From the NCBI RefSeq assembly GCF_000026105.1, contig NC_008027.1:5166501-5230500 (forward strand): a DNA stretch of 64,000 nt. Reading direction: 5' to 3'. The translations under genes were made by a program, and so were the position numbers. Every line of letters starts with the position of its first letter. The first letter of the stretch is position 1. Of the stretch, positions 9,986-19,645 are shown in pieces. Source of the stretch: Pseudomonas entomophila L48 (GTDB lineage Bacteria > Pseudomonadota > Gammaproteobacteria > Pseudomonadales > Pseudomonadaceae). The notes under the pieces are model-generated. The model did no database searches and had not been told where the DNA came from. It saw nothing but the letters and a program-made list of their open reading frames with translations.

Positions 9986-9995
9986 GAACAGCGCT

Positions 9996-10682
9996 TCAGA
10001 TTTCGTACTCGCTGACATTCTTGCGCGTCAGGTCACCCAGGCGAGTGGCCACATCTTCGCGCACACGGGCGTAATGCTCGGTGTTGAAGCTCAGCAGCGC
10101 GGCACCGGAGTAGCTGTAGGCCCCGGTATTCTTCCATTCGAACACCAGGGTGTCCGTGTTCTTTTCCATGCCATCGGTGCTGACTGCGGTCAGCAACATG
10201 AGCACTTCGCCCTCCGAGTTCTCAAGGCAGGTCACCAGGCCGATGGAACCGGTCTCCCTTTCCTCAAGGTTGCGCTTCAACACTTCCTGAGGCTCGGTGA
10301 TACTGCCGAGCGACTCCAGGGCATCGCCCGCCAGCTTGCCCAGCGCCTCACTGACAGGACCACCAAATGCAGCCTGACCTACTGCCTTCATGGCCTTGAA
10401 GGCGATGCTGCCTAGGGTGAGCGACTGGGACTCGGAGTGCTCGCGTTCATAGGTGCGGCGGATGGTCAGCCAGCCCAGGTCTTCCATGACCTCGAGCGCC
10501 CTCTTGTACCACTCCTCGCTCTGCTCCTTGGTGGGGAACTGCTTGGATGCCACTCGAGAAGCAAACTGGTACGAGTGCAGGATGTCGGAGCGTGTTTGCG
10601 CCTTAATGCCCGCAGCAAAGGCCATCAGCGATTGCTCGACGACGGCGGCGGAATTGGTCTCGGTCACTAGAATGTTGCTCAT
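9996..10682 (-). CDS. Hypothetical protein, 228 residues
   Basis: I do not recognise this protein. It begins MSNILVTETNSAAVVEQSLMA, has a mixed helical N-terminal half, a glycine/alanine-rich segment about 95-130 (AMKAVGQAAFGGPVSEALGK) that could be an amphipathic or membrane-active helix, and a more beta-like C-terminal half. No signal peptide or clear membrane span is seen. The ATG at 10682 has an AAGGAA Shine-Dalgarno 7 bases upstream; a TTG five codons earlier is less likely. The gene stands alone downstream of cobJ on the same strand, separated by about 100 AT-richer bases with a short CCCGGC/GCCGGG hairpin (10704-10721). Less GC-rich third positions than in neighbours suggest accessory status. 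Confidence 0.75.
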   Translation of the reverse strand: MSNILVTETNSAAVVEQSLMAFAAGIKAQTRSDILHSYQFASRVASKQFPTKEQSEEWYKRALEVMEDLGWLTIRRTYEREHSESQSLTLGSIAFKAMKAVGQAAFGGPVSEALGKLAGDALESLGSITEPQEVLKRNLEERETGSIGLVTCLENSEGEVLMLLTAVSTDGMEKNTDTLVFEWKNTGAYSYSGAALLSFNTEHYARVREDVATRLGDLTRKNVSEYEI

Positions 10683-10780
10683 GGTGTATTCCTTCAAGTC
10701 TGCCCCGGCATAAGCGCCGGGTGAGACTTAAAGCTATACGGTTGAGCAATATGTATAAGCGGGCCGGTTTTCCCTTACGG

Positions 10781-12472
10781 TCAGGCTTTCACCGGGTACC
10801 AGCGTGGTGTGTACACCCACTCGGCGCCGTCGGCACGAGGGAATGTGCAGGTGGTCGAGGAGCCAACCAGCACCATGGTGCGCATGTCGACCATCGTCGG
10901 CTCCAGCTCCCCAAGGGTGACCACACGCAGCGTCTGCCCCGGCCGTCCGATGTCACGGCCCAGGACCACCGGCGTGCTGGCGTCGCGATGCCGACGCACC
11001 ACCTCCAACGCCTGCCCCAGTTGATGAGGCCTGGCCTTGGAGATCGGGTTGTAGAAGGCCAGGACCAGGTCAGCCTCGGCGGCCAGGTCCAGACGCTTCT
11101 CGATGATCGACCACGGCTTGAGGTTGTCCGACAGCGACATCACGCAGAAGTCATGCCCCAGCGGCGCCCCCGCTTGCGCGGCGGTAGCCAGCGAGGCCGA
11201 CACGCCTGGCAGGATCTCCAGGTCGACGCGCTGCCAGGCCGGATCGCGAGACTCATGAAGCGCTTCGAGTACCGCGGCGGCCATGGCGAACACGCCCGGA
11301 TCACCCGACGACACCACCACCACCGAACGGCCCTGAGCCGCCAGTTCGAAGGCATGGCGGGCACGCTGCATCTCTTCGCGGTTATCAGTGCAGTGCAGCA
11401 CCTGGTCCGCCCGGAACGGGCCTGCCATGCGCACGTAGGTTTCGTAGCCGAGCACATCCTGGGCCCGCGCCAACTCAGCCTTGACCACCGGCACCATCAG
11501 CTCGGCTGCGCCGGGGCCCAGACCGATCACGGCCAGGCGGCCGCGGCGACGGCCGATGCGCTCGACGTCGACAGGCGCGACGGTAACGGCATGGGCAAGC
11601 CCCGTAGACGAGCCTACGCACGCTTGCGGCAGTGCATCGGCCAGCATTTGCTCGAGGCTCTCGGCGGCTGGAACAAAACGCAGGGCAACGTTCAACGCCT
11701 GCGCGGCCTCGTGCAGGGCGGGCTCCGCCATCTCGCCCTCGCTTGCCAGCAAGCACGCCAGCGCCGGCTCGGCGATGTTCGCCCGCAGCAATTCCTCACG
11801 CACCTGTTGCACCAGGTCTGGGGCACCGACCGTGACCGCCACCACCACGCAACGCGCATGGATCAGCAGCTCGTCACGGCTGGCCGGGCGCAGCGCGCTC
11901 CCCACATGGATGGTGCGTTGCGCATCGTCGCTGGCGGGCAGTTGCGCGTGCTCGAGCCACGGCGCGTCGCCTTCGACACGCACCGCTTCGCCGGCCAGCA
12001 GGTCGGAAACGAAGCGCTTGCCCTGTTCGAGATCCGCCAGCGCATAACCCTCGGGCGGGTTGAGCAGGCAGGTGCCGAAGCGCAGCTCGCCACTGGTGGT
12101 GATCGCCGCGTTCACGCCCAGCACTTCGCCGATTTCGCGGGCCATGACATTGACCCCACCCAGGCCACCGAGCAGTGGCACCACGGCACTGCCGTCCTCG
12201 GCCACCGCCAGCACCGGCGGCTCGACGCCTTTTTCGTTCAGCAACGGCGCCAGGGTGCGGATGACGATACCCGCCGCGCACAGGGCGATGATCGGCGTGT
12301 CCTGCTGATAGAGCGCGCGCAAGGTATCGCCGAAGGCCGCGTAGTAACGGTCAGCCCCCTCCACGCGCCCTTGCAGGCCATGGATCACGGCCTGTGGATA
12401 ACATTGCTGGACACGCTGCGCGGTGGCCAGGCTGCCCGGGCCGAGAATGACGATTGCCGGTGCGTTGTTCAT
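10781..12472 (-). CDS. cobJ: CbiG-CobJ fusion: cobalamin protein and precorrin-3B C17-methyltransferase
   Basis: A 563-residue two-part enzyme of corrin ring synthesis. Residues 1 to about 310 resemble CbiG/CobE ([28 protein letters not shown], then [12 protein letters not shown]). From about 312 a complete SAM-dependent corrin methyltransferase follows ([46 protein letters not shown]), which fits CobJ, the ring-contraction methylase. The ATG at 12472 overlaps the cobI stop (ATGA); an ATG three codons upstream is also possible. Last gene of the leftward cobGHIJ unit. The fusion is common in pseudomonads. Confidence 0.92.
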   Translation of the reverse strand: MNNAPAIVILGPGSLATAQRVQQCYPQAVIHGLQGRVEGADRYYAAFGDTLRALYQQDTPIIALCAAGIVIRTLAPLLNEKGVEPPVLAVAEDGSAVVPLLGGLGGVNVMAREIGEVLGVNAAITTSGELRFGTCLLNPPEGYALADLEQGKRFVSDLLAGEAVRVEGDAPWLEHAQLPASDDAQRTIHVGSALRPASRDELLIHARCVVVAVTVGAPDLVQQVREELLRANIAEPALACLLASEGEMAEPALHEAAQALNVALRFVPAAESLEQMLADALPQACVGSSTGLAHAVTVAPVDVERIGRRRGRLAVIGLGPGAAELMVPVVKAELARAQDVLGYETYVRMAGPFRADQVLHCTDNREEMQRARHAFELAAQGRSVVVVSSGDPGVFAMAAAVLEALHESRDPAWQRVDLEILPGVSASLATAAQAGAPLGHDFCVMSLSDNLKPWSIIEKRLDLAAEADLVLAFYNPISKARPHQLGQALEVVRRHRDASTPVVLGRDIGRPGQTLRVVTLGELEPTMVDMRTMVLVGSSTTCTFPRADGAEWVYTPRWYPVKA

Positions 12473-13200
12473 CCCTGCCATTTCTCACCCGGCACGATGA
12501 TCAGCGAGAAGTACGGCGAGGACTGCGGGTCGACTTCGTCCAGCGCGACGATCTTCTGGTTGGCCATGGTCGCCCGCTCCACATAGAGCGCACGCCCATC
12601 CAACCCCAGATCCGCCAGCACCTGGCGGACCTTGGGGAAATTGCGGCCCAGCTTCATGATCACCGCCGCGTCGGCGTCGGCCAGGCGACGCTTGAGTTCC
12701 TCGTGGGGCAGTACGCCGGAGAGCACGGTGAGGGTCTGGTTGCGGTACACAAGTGGCGCACCAAGCACCGAGGCGCCACCAAGCATCGAACACACGCCGG
12801 GGATCACCTGGGCCTCGTAGCGCGTGGCCAGGCGGTCGTGCAAGTACATGTAGGAGCCGTAGAAAAACGGATCACCTTCGCAGATCACCGCCACGTCGCG
12901 GCCGGCGTCCAGGTGCGCCGCCACCTGCAGGCTGGCTTCGTCGTAGAAGTCGCTGATCACCTGTTCGTAGGAGAGCGGCGCGGGCAGTGCCTCGGTGGTC
13001 ACCGGGTACACCAGCGGCAGCAAGGTCTGCTCGGCTTGCAGATGCGCTTCGATGATGCCGAAGGCGTTGCCGCGCTTGCCCTTGGCCACGAAGTACGCCA
13101 CCACGGGCGCCTCGCGCAGCAGGCGCAAGGCCTTGAGCGTAATGAGTTCAGGATCGCCAGGGCCGACACCCAGGCCCAGCAGTCTTCCGCGCGCGTGCAT
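12469..13200 (-). CDS. cobI: Precorrin-2 C20-methyltransferase
   Basis: Adds the C20 methyl to precorrin-2, the first committed corrin step. About 243 residues, the family length. It opens [20 protein letters not shown] and carries [15 protein letters not shown] and VIPGVCSM, the SAM-binding loops of this tetrapyrrole methylase family. Two adjacent ATGs are possible (13203 and 13200); the cobH stop overlaps the first, but a GGAGG lies 4 bases before the first and 7 before the second, so the second is preferred. Translationally coupled to cobH and cobJ. Confidence 0.95.
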   Translation of the reverse strand: MHARGRLLGLGVGPGDPELITLKALRLLREAPVVAYFVAKGKRGNAFGIIEAHLQAEQTLLPLVYPVTTEALPAPLSYEQVISDFYDEASLQVAAHLDAGRDVAVICEGDPFFYGSYMYLHDRLATRYEAQVIPGVCSMLGGASVLGAPLVYRNQTLTVLSGVLPHEELKRRLADADAAVIMKLGRNFPKVRQVLADLGLDGRALYVERATMANQKIVALDEVDPQSSPYFSLIIVPGEKWQG

Positions 13201-13826
13201 CATTCCACCTCCGTGGCCAGGGCGTTGACCGCGGCGGCGGCCATCGCACTGCCGCCCAGGCGGCCCTGCATGATCACGAACGGCACGCCACGGCTGTCGG
13301 CGGCGAGCATCGCCTTCGATTCGGCGGCGCCGACGAAGCCGACCGGGAAGCCGAGGATCAGCGCCGGTTTCGGTGCACCGGCATCGAGCATTTCCAGCAG
13401 GTAGAACAAGGCGGTCGGCGCGTTGCCAATCACCACCACACTCCCTTCCAGGTGCGGGCGCCACAGCTCCAGGGCCACCGCCGAACGGGTGTTGCCCTCA
13501 GCCTTGGCCAGGTCCGGTACGCTCGGGTCGCGCAGGGTGCAGATCACCGGGTTGTTCGCCGGCAGCCTGGCGCGGGTAATGCCCTCGGCGACCATGTGCG
13601 CGTCGCAGAGGATTGGCGCGCCCTTGGCCAGGGCTTCGCGACCAGCGGTACCCGCGCCTTCGGAGAACTGCAGGCCATCGATGGCCTCGACCATGCCGCA
13701 GGCATGGATCACGCGCACGGCGAGCTTTTCAAGATCGGCGGGGATCCGCTCGAGCCGGGCCTCCTCGCGGATGATCCGGAAGGAATTGCGATAGATCTCC
13801 TGACCATCGCGGATGTAGTCAATCAT
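13200..13826 (-). CDS. cobH: Precorrin-8X methylmutase
   Basis: Moves the C11 methyl to C12 to form hydrogenobyrinate. 208 residues, as expected. Recognisable blocks are [16 protein letters not shown] near the N-terminus, VIHACGM with the catalytic His at about residue 44, and [13 protein letters not shown] and [13 protein letters not shown] in the second half. The start overlaps the end of cobG by 8 bases, and the stop overlaps the cobI start, so it sits inside a tightly coupled operon. Confidence 0.95.
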   Translation of the reverse strand: MIDYIRDGQEIYRNSFRIIREEARLERIPADLEKLAVRVIHACGMVEAIDGLQFSEGAGTAGREALAKGAPILCDAHMVAEGITRARLPANNPVICTLRDPSVPDLAKAEGNTRSAVALELWRPHLEGSVVVIGNAPTALFYLLEMLDAGAPKPALILGFPVGFVGAAESKAMLAADSRGVPFVIMQGRLGGSAMAAAAVNALATEVE

Positions 13827-15144
13827 CAAGGTGCTCCGTCGGCAGGTCGAGCATGGCGCCTGCTTCTTCTGGGGTGAGGTCGGCTGCGCGCAGCCTGCCG
13901 AAGCCCGGCAAGCGCGCGTCGCGCAAGTAAAGGTCATAACGGCCCGGGGCGCGGGCCAGCAGGGTGGCTGGGGCGGCATGGGCCATGGCGCAGGAGCGTG
14001 GGCAGGCTGTCAGGTGCACGCTGCCCGGGGCACCGTGGTGCAGCAGGGCGGCCAGGGCAATGGCGTCGGCCTTGGTGTCGGCCTGGGCCTTGGCGCAACC
14101 GCTGGAGCCGGTGCAAGCGACGACCCGCGCCAGTGGATGTTCGTTGTGGCAGAGCATGCCGGATGCCGTCAGTTGCGCGCGTGCGTTTTCCAGCTCGGTC
14201 GGCTCGAGGGAAGTCAGCACCAGGCTCTGCCAAGGCGTCAGGCGCAAGCTGCCATCGCCCCATTGCCGGGCGATGCGCGCGGCACAGCGAAGCATTGCGG
14301 CCGTCAGGCGCCCGAGGGGCGGCGCGACGCCCAGGGCCACGCCCTGGCGCTGGGGCAGCACGCCCAACCAGGGGCTTGTCGTCGCCAGGCGTTGCCAGGC
14401 CATCGACGTGGTATCGATCTGAATCGCCAGCCCTTCCAGGAAGTGCTCAACCGGGCACACCTGCAGCAATTGACGCATGCGCGACTGCTCGGGTGTCGCC
14501 AGATCAAGGAAGCGCTCCAGCACCGCGCGCACCAACGCCGGCCCCTGCTCCATCGGTACCGCACCCAGCGCCTGGCCATTCGACAGGCTGCTCGCGAGGC
14601 CGAACCGCAACCAGATGCGCCCTTCGCGCTGCATCGCGGACAACCACAGGTCGTGGGGGTGCTCGAGCATCGCCAGGCTTTCGCCGCCATCGAGTTGCAC
14701 GGCGAACTTGGCCGACAGCTTGTGGAACCTGGGAGTGCTCTCCAGCAGCGCGAGGATCTGCCCGGCCAATGGCCGGGTGTCGAACAGCATGGCCGGGTCG
14801 AGACCGGCCAACGGACTGAGCATGAGGTTGCGCACATCGTCACCTGCCGCGTCACGCGGGCCAAGTCCTGCGGCCAGCAGATGCTCGACCAGGCCACGGT
14901 GGTTTTCACCGATGCCTCGAATCTGCAGATTGGCCCGGTTGGTCGCCTCGATCACTCCACCGGCGAAGCGCTCGGCGGCGTCGGCCACGGCATCGGCCTG
15001 GTCGGCCAGCAGCAGGCCGCCGGGCAGCTTGATCCGGCAAATGCCACCGTCACGCGCGGCAACGATGCGCCACAACCCCGGACAGGCCGAGGGACGGGGC
15101 GAAACTTCGGGGGACGGGGGCTGCGTCAAGGGGGCATCCGGCAA
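13819..15144 (-). CDS. cobG: Precorrin-3B synthase
   Basis: Oxygen-dependent monooxygenase of the aerobic cobalamin pathway, related to sulfite and nitrite reductases. The 441 residues contain two ferredoxin-like repeats and the 4Fe-4S/sirohaem-type cysteine pattern CTGSSGC (344-350) and CPRSC (381-385). It heads the leftward cobGHIJ unit. CobG shows that the aerobic route is used, although partner genes cbiD and the CbiG domain come from the anaerobic set. The start at 15144 lies next to a palindrome in the divergent promoter region. Confidence 0.93.
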   Translation of the reverse strand: MPDAPLTQPPSPEVSPRPSACPGLWRIVAARDGGICRIKLPGGLLLADQADAVADAAERFAGGVIEATNRANLQIRGIGENHRGLVEHLLAAGLGPRDAAGDDVRNLMLSPLAGLDPAMLFDTRPLAGQILALLESTPRFHKLSAKFAVQLDGGESLAMLEHPHDLWLSAMQREGRIWLRFGLASSLSNGQALGAVPMEQGPALVRAVLERFLDLATPEQSRMRQLLQVCPVEHFLEGLAIQIDTTSMAWQRLATTSPWLGVLPQRQGVALGVAPPLGRLTAAMLRCAARIARQWGDGSLRLTPWQSLVLTSLEPTELENARAQLTASGMLCHNEHPLARVVACTGSSGCAKAQADTKADAIALAALLHHGAPGSVHLTACPRSCAMAHAAPATLLARAPGRYDLYLRDARLPGFGRLRAADLTPEEAGAMLDLPTEHLDD

Positions 15145-15154
15145 TCGTGAAAGT

Positions 15155-15176
15155 GCGCTTCTAGTGTAGAAGGCGC
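15155..15176. promoter_or_regulatory. Palindrome in the cobG-cobL divergent region
   Basis: GCGCTTCTA and TAGAAGGCGC form a near-perfect palindrome (one-base bulge) ten bases before the cobG start. It may be an operator for the leftward cob operon. I found no cobalamin riboswitch in the 215-bp divergent gap. Confidence 0.4.
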
Positions 15177-15252
15177 GGTATTATGCCTGCTTTGTCCGGC
15201 GGCATGAAAAACCGGTGGTCGAACGTTCAATTTCGGGGTTGCTGCGCAGCCC

Positions 15253-15320
15253 TTTCGCGGCGCAAGGCCGCTCTCACGGGGTTTGCGCTGTACCTGTAGG
15301 AGCGGCCTTGCGCCGCGAAA
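15253..15320. repeat. REP-type inverted repeat, CGGCGCAAGGCCGCT class
   Basis: TTTCGCGGCGCAAGGCCGCT and its exact reverse complement AGCGGCCTTGCGCCGCGAAA, 28 bases apart, sit between cobG and cobL. Confidence 0.85.
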
Positions 15321-15360
15321 GAGGCACGCAGTGCCCCCATGCGGTGTTGAAGAGGACACG

Positions 15361-16572
15361 ATGGCCCCCTGGCTGACAGTAATAGGCATCGGCGAAGACG
15401 GCTTCAGCGGCCTGGGCAAACAGGCCCGCCGCGCCCTGCTATCGGCCACGCGAATCATCGGTGCCCCACGCCAACTGGCGCTGCTGCCCCGCTGCGTGAC
15501 CGCCGAGCAATTGCACTGGCCCAGCCCTTTCTCCCTGGCCCCGGTCATGGCCCTGCGCGGCGAGCCGGTGTGCGTGCTGGCCAGCGGCGACCCGATGTTC
15601 TACGGCGTCGGCGCCAGCCTGGCGCGCCAGCTGCCCGCCGAGGAACTGCAGGTGCTGTCGATGCCCTCCTCGTGTGCACTCGCGGCCGCCCGTCTTGGCT
15701 GGCCGCTGCAAGATGTGCAGGTGGTCTCGGTGGTGGCCCGTCCGCTGGCCGCGCTCAATGCCCACCTGTATAGCGGTGTGCGCCTGCTGGTGCTGAGCAA
15801 CGATGAAAGCAGCCCGGCCGCCATTGCCGCGCAGTTGCGCGAGCGTGGCTTCGGCCCCAGCCGTCTCCAGGTGTTCGAACACCTCGGCGGCCCACAGGAG
15901 CGAACGCTGAGCGGCACCGCCGACGACTGGCCACGCACCGACATCGCCACGCTCAACCTGGTCGCCATCGAATGCCAGGCCTCGCCCGACACCCCACGCC
16001 TGCCTCGCGTGGCTGGCCTGCCCGACAGTGCCTTCCGACATGACGGCCAACTGACCAAACGCGACGTGCGCGCCATCACCCTGGCCCGCCTCGCCCCGCA
16101 ACCCAGTGAACTGCTGTGGGACGTGGGCGCCGGCTGCGGTTCCATCGGCATCGAGTGGATGCGCGCCCACCCCAGCTGCCGCACCCTGGCCATCGAAGCC
16201 GACGAAGGCCGCCAGGGCTTCATCGAACACAACCGCGACACTTTGGGCGTACCCGGCCTGCAACTGATCCGTGGTAAAGCGCCCGACGCGCTGACTGGGT
16301 TGGAGCGCCCAGACGCAATTTTCATCGGCGGCGGCGTCACCCGCGAAGGCGTGCTCGACCTGTGCTGGGAGCGCCTGCTGCCGGGCGGGCGCCTGGTGGC
16401 CAACGCCGTCACGCTGCAGAGCGAGGTCGCCCTGGCGCAGTTCCGCGACCAGCATGGCGGCGAGCTGACCCGCATCCACATCGCCCACACACAACCGCTG
16501 GGCAGCTTCGACACCTGGCGCCAGGCCCTGCCGATCACCCTGCTCGACGTGGTGAAGCCCTTCGATGCGTGA
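15361..16572 (+). CDS. cobL: Precorrin-6Y C5,15-methyltransferase (decarboxylating)
   Basis: Methylates C5 and C15 and removes the acetate carboxyl at C12. 403 residues in two parts. The N-terminal CbiE-like methylase begins [11 protein letters not shown] and has [13 protein letters not shown]. The C-terminal CbiT-like part starts near residue 230, with the SAM site [16 protein letters not shown] at about 251. The frame is open 26 codons upstream, but that translates the REP element, so [14 protein letters not shown] at 15361 is the start. Its end overlaps cbiD by 8 bases. Confidence 0.94.
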   Translation: MAPWLTVIGIGEDGFSGLGKQARRALLSATRIIGAPRQLALLPRCVTAEQLHWPSPFSLAPVMALRGEPVCVLASGDPMFYGVGASLARQLPAEELQVLSMPSSCALAAARLGWPLQDVQVVSVVARPLAALNAHLYSGVRLLVLSNDESSPAAIAAQLRERGFGPSRLQVFEHLGGPQERTLSGTADDWPRTDIATLNLVAIECQASPDTPRLPRVAGLPDSAFRHDGQLTKRDVRAITLARLAPQPSELLWDVGAGCGSIGIEWMRAHPSCRTLAIEADEGRQGFIEHNRDTLGVPGLQLIRGKAPDALTGLERPDAIFIGGGVTREGVLDLCWERLLPGGRLVANAVTLQSEVALAQFRDQHGGELTRIHIAHTQPLGSFDTWRQALPITLLDVVKPFDA

Positions 16573-17659
16573 AGAAACCCGCGAACAGGCCGCGCCGCTG
16601 CGCAGCGGCCTGACCACCGGCAGTTGCGCCACCGCCACCAGCCTGGCGGCGGCGCGCCTGCTGCTGACCGGGCAACGGCACGACGCAGTGGAGATCACTC
16701 TGCCCAAGGGCAAGGTGGTGCAGATGCGCCTGGAGTTCTGCCACCTCAAGGGCGACATGGCCGAGGCCGGCACCTTGAAGGATGCCGGCGACGACCCCGA
16801 TGTCACCCATGGCGCACTGCTCTTCAGCCAGGTGCGCCTGCGCGCCGAGCCCGGCGTTCGCTTCGTCGCGGGCGCGGGCGTGGGTACCGTGACTCGCCCG
16901 GGGCTGGTGCTGGCGGTCGGTGAACCGGCCATCAACCCGGTACCACGCAAGATGATCAGCGACCATCTGCTGCAACTGGCGGGCGATTGCGGCTACCACG
17001 GCGGTTTCGAAGTGACGGTCAACGTGCAGGGCGGCGAACAGCTGGCCCTGAAGACCATGAATCCGCGCCTGGGCATCCTCGGCGGGCTGTCGATCCTGGG
17101 TACCAGCGGTATCGTCCGGCCGTTTTCCTGCTCGGCCTACATCGCCTCGATCCACCAGGGCATCGACGTCGCCCATACCAACGGCTACACCCATATCGCC
17201 GCCTGCACCGGCAACGCCAGCGAAGACACCATGCGCCGGGTCTACAACCTGCCGGAGATCGCCCTGATCGAGATGGGCGACTTTGTGGGCGCCGTGCTCA
17301 AGCACCTGCGCAAGGTACCCGTGCCGCGCCTCACGCTATGCGGCGGCTTCGGCAAGATCAGCAAACTGGCCGCCGGGCACATGGACCTGCACAGCCGCCA
17401 TTCGAGCATCGACCTGCCGCAGCTGGCGGGCTGGGCGGCGGCCATTGGCGCGGACACGGCGCTGCAACAGGCGATCATCGCCGCCAACACCAGCCAGCAG
17501 GCCCTTGCTCTCGCGCATGCCGCCGGCATCGCCCTGGGTGATGAGGTGTGCCGCCATGCCCTGGTTTTCGCCCGCAGCGTGGTGCCGGCCCAGGTGCAGG
17601 TGGAAGTATTCGCCATCGACCGCCAGGGCGGCATCGTCGGCAAGGCAGGCGTGGCATGA
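16565..17659 (+). CDS. cbiD: Cobalt-precorrin-5B C1-methyltransferase CbiD
   Basis: Methylates C1 of the corrin ring. 364 residues, the usual length; the N-terminus has the family signature [33 protein letters not shown] and [12 protein letters not shown] follow later. In the aerobic pathway of Pseudomonas denitrificans this step is done by CobF; here CbiD, typical of the anaerobic route, is present instead, as in other pseudomonads. Overlaps cobL at its start, and its TGA overlaps the cobK ATG. Confidence 0.95.
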   Translation: MREETREQAAPLRSGLTTGSCATATSLAAARLLLTGQRHDAVEITLPKGKVVQMRLEFCHLKGDMAEAGTLKDAGDDPDVTHGALLFSQVRLRAEPGVRFVAGAGVGTVTRPGLVLAVGEPAINPVPRKMISDHLLQLAGDCGYHGGFEVTVNVQGGEQLALKTMNPRLGILGGLSILGTSGIVRPFSCSAYIASIHQGIDVAHTNGYTHIAACTGNASEDTMRRVYNLPEIALIEMGDFVGAVLKHLRKVPVPRLTLCGGFGKISKLAAGHMDLHSRHSSIDLPQLAGWAAAIGADTALQQAIIAANTSQQALALAHAAGIALGDEVCRHALVFARSVVPAQVQVEVFAIDRQGGIVGKAGVA

Positions 17660-18384
17660 ACGGCCGCATCCTGCTCCTCGGCGGCGTCACAGAAGCCCTG
17701 GCTATCGCCCGCCAGCTCGGTCCGCAGCATGTCTACAGCCTCGCCGGCATCGGCCGCATTCCCCAGGACCTCGCCTGCCAGGTGCGGGTCGGCGGCTATG
17801 GCGGCGCCGAAGGCCTGGCCGAGTACCTGCGCGCCGAAGGCATCGACCTGCTGATCGACGCCACCCATCCCTATGCCGCGCAGATCAGCCGCAACGCCGC
17901 CCTCGCCGCACGCAGCGCCGGCATTCCCTGCTGGGCCCTGCGCCGCCCGGCGTGGCAGGCGCAGCCCGGTGATGACTGGCGCGAAGTCGAGGACTGGGCC
18001 GGGCTGATCGAGGCGCTGGCCCCGTTCCAACACCCCTTGTTCACCCTCGGCCGCGAACCCCTGCAACATCTGGACGAAATCCCGCCACACCAGTTCTGGA
18101 CCCTGCGCGCCCTCGAGGCGTGCCCCGGCAATGACCGCTGCGAGGTGATCGGTGCTCGCGGGCCATTCCTCATAGACGATGAACGTGCCCTGTTCGAACG
18201 TCGGCAGATCGACGTGCTGGTGAGCAAGAACAGCGGCAGCACGGCCACCGAGCCGAAGCTGGAAGTGGCGCGGGAGCGTGGGGTTCCAGTGCTGGTGCTC
18301 AAGCGACCGGTGCTGCCGGAGGTGAATCAGGCGTTTCAAGATACAGGGTTACTGCTAGAGGCGCTCGGCCTGCCCAAGGCCTGA
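17656..18384 (+). CDS. cobK: Precorrin-6A reductase
   Basis: NADPH-dependent reductase that converts precorrin-6A to 6B. 242 residues, the family size. It starts [18 protein letters not shown] (dinucleotide-binding loop), then has [18 protein letters not shown] and, near the end, [16 protein letters not shown], all typical of CobK/CbiJ. The ATGA overlap with cbiD and the absence of any gap make cobL-cbiD-cobK one translationally coupled unit. Confidence 0.94.
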   Translation: MNGRILLLGGVTEALAIARQLGPQHVYSLAGIGRIPQDLACQVRVGGYGGAEGLAEYLRAEGIDLLIDATHPYAAQISRNAALAARSAGIPCWALRRPAWQAQPGDDWREVEDWAGLIEALAPFQHPLFTLGREPLQHLDEIPPHQFWTLRALEACPGNDRCEVIGARGPFLIDDERALFERRQIDVLVSKNSGSTATEPKLEVARERGVPVLVLKRPVLPEVNQAFQDTGLLLEALGLPKA

Positions 18385-18403
18385 TCTCGCCACGTATATC
18401 CCA

Positions 18404-18435
18404 TTGACATATCCATTCCCGGAATTAAACTCCGG
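18404..18435 (+). promoter_or_regulatory. vapBC promoter with overlapping palindrome
   Basis: TTGACA (18404-18409), 16-base spacer, TAAACT (18426-18431). The palindrome CCGGA-N7-TCCGG (18419-18435) covers the -10 element, the place expected for an autorepressing antitoxin operator. Confidence 0.6.
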
Positions 18436-18466
18436 ACATACATTTGCGCTTTCAAGGAGGCCCATC

Positions 18467-18697
18467 ATGGAGCAAGGTGCAGTCTTCAAAAGCAACCGCA
18501 GCCAGGCTATCCGCATGCCAAAAGCCCTCGCCCTTCCAGAAGACGTCACCCGCGTGGACATCGTCGCGGTGGGCCGTTCCCGTATCATCTCGCCTGCCGG
18601 CGAAAGCTGGGACAGCTGGTTCGAGGGTGACGATGTGAGTGCGGACTTCATGGCGAGCAGGGAACAGCCAGCCGACCAGGAGCGCGAAGGATTCTGA
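18467..18697 (+). CDS. vapB: VapB-type antitoxin
   Basis: A 76-residue antitoxin of the AbrB-fold VapB/VagC kind. The N-terminal part AVFKSNRSQAIRMPKALALP is the swapped-hairpin DNA-binding signature, and the acidic C-terminal tail from SWDSWFEGDD on is the part that would bind the toxin. A strong AAGGAGG (18454-18460) precedes the ATG. The final TGA shares its A with the vapC ATG (TGATG), as in most such pairs. It probably represses its own promoter through the CCGGA palindrome upstream. Confidence 0.87.
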   Translation: MEQGAVFKSNRSQAIRMPKALALPEDVTRVDIVAVGRSRIISPAGESWDSWFEGDDVSADFMASREQPADQEREGF

Positions 18698-19107
18698 TGC
18701 TCAGGTACATGCTCGATACCAACATCTGCATTTTCACCATCAAGAACAAGCCACAGGTAGTGCGCGAGGCGTTCAATCGCTACCACGGCCAGCTGGCCAT
18801 CAGCACAGTAACCCTGATGGAGTTGATCTACGGTGCGGAAAAATCCGCCGCGCCGGAACGTAACCTGGCCATTGTCGAGGGGTTCGCCGCACGGCTCGAT
18901 GTGCTTGACTACGACATTCAGGGCGCCGCTCACACTGCGCAGCTACGTGCGGAGCTGGCCAAGGCCGGCACGCCCATCGGCCCCTACGACAGAATGATTG
19001 CCGGCCACGCCCGCGCTCGCGGCCTCACACTGGTGACCAACAACCTGCGCGAGTTCCAGCGTGTTCCGGGGTTGCGTGTGGAAGACTGGGTGACGTCCCC
19101 ACGCTGA
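18697..19107 (+). CDS. vapC: VapC-type PIN-domain toxin
   Basis: A 136-residue PIN-domain ribonuclease. The acidic metal site is complete: Asp7 (MLDTNIC), Glu42 (LMELIYG) and Asp98 (YDRMIAGHA), with the late TNNLREF block where a fourth acidic or Asn residue sits. Known family members cleave tRNA, often initiator tRNA, or rRNA. Start coupling to vapB by a one-base overlap. The pair is intact, so it is probably active; it lies between the cobalamin cluster and nfeD. Confidence 0.88.
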   Translation: MLRYMLDTNICIFTIKNKPQVVREAFNRYHGQLAISTVTLMELIYGAEKSAAPERNLAIVEGFAARLDVLDYDIQGAAHTAQLRAELAKAGTPIGPYDRMIAGHARARGLTLVTNNLREFQRVPGLRVEDWVTSPR

Positions 19108-19180
19108 CCGTCACGAGATGGCCCTGTGCCTTGCTCCTGCCGTAGAATTACCTCTCCCCCTTCTGGAAGGCTCCACCCAT

Positions 19181-19618
19181 ATGGAAATGCAATGGTGGAT
19201 CTGGCTCGTCTTCGGCGTGGCCCTGATCCTGCTGGAACTGGTGCTCCCCACCTTCTTCATCCTCTGGTTCGGTATTGGCGCCGTGCTGGTGTCGCTCGTC
19301 TCGCTGCTCGCCCCCAGCCTGCAACTCGATATGCAAGGCCTGCTGTGGATCGTGTTCTCATCGATCACCACTGCGCTCTGGTTCAAGGTGTTCCGCCGCA
19401 AGAAGCCGGACGTGCGCTGGACCGCCGACAGCGTGATCGGTGAAGTCGGCCTGTTGACCGCCAACGTGTCGCAGTTCCAGAAAGGCCGGGTGCGCTTTCA
19501 GAAACCCATCCTCGGCAACGAGGAGTGGACCTGCGTCTCGGACAACGACATCCCCGCCGGCGAGCGCGTGCGCCTGGCCGCCATCGAAGGCAACACCGCC
19601 CGGGTCACCCGGGCCTGA
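19181..19618 (+). CDS. NfeD-family membrane protein
   Basis: A 145-residue protein with two or three membrane helices in the first 70 residues (WWIWLVFGVALILLELVLP) and a C-terminal OB-fold-like domain (about 85-145, with VGLLTANVSQF and GERVRLAAIEGNTARV). NfeD proteins work with SPFH/stomatin proteins, and such a gene follows 27 bases downstream. The start at 19181 follows GGAAGG; an open frame 21 codons upstream lacks support. Confidence 0.87.
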   Translation: MEMQWWIWLVFGVALILLELVLPTFFILWFGIGAVLVSLVSLLAPSLQLDMQGLLWIVFSSITTALWFKVFRRKKPDVRWTADSVIGEVGLLTANVSQFQKGRVRFQKPILGNEEWTCVSDNDIPAGERVRLAAIEGNTARVTRA

Positions 19619-19645
19619 ATCCGCACTAAAAGGAAGTTCGCAAGC

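Noticed and set aside
10721..12586. 621-codon frame antisense to cobJ
   Set aside because: Arg/His/Gln-rich shadow product without recognisable domains; the cobJ fusion is well supported.
15145..15360. Cobalamin riboswitch between cobG and cobL
   Set aside because: I looked for the B12-box and the conserved core and found only a palindrome and a REP element.
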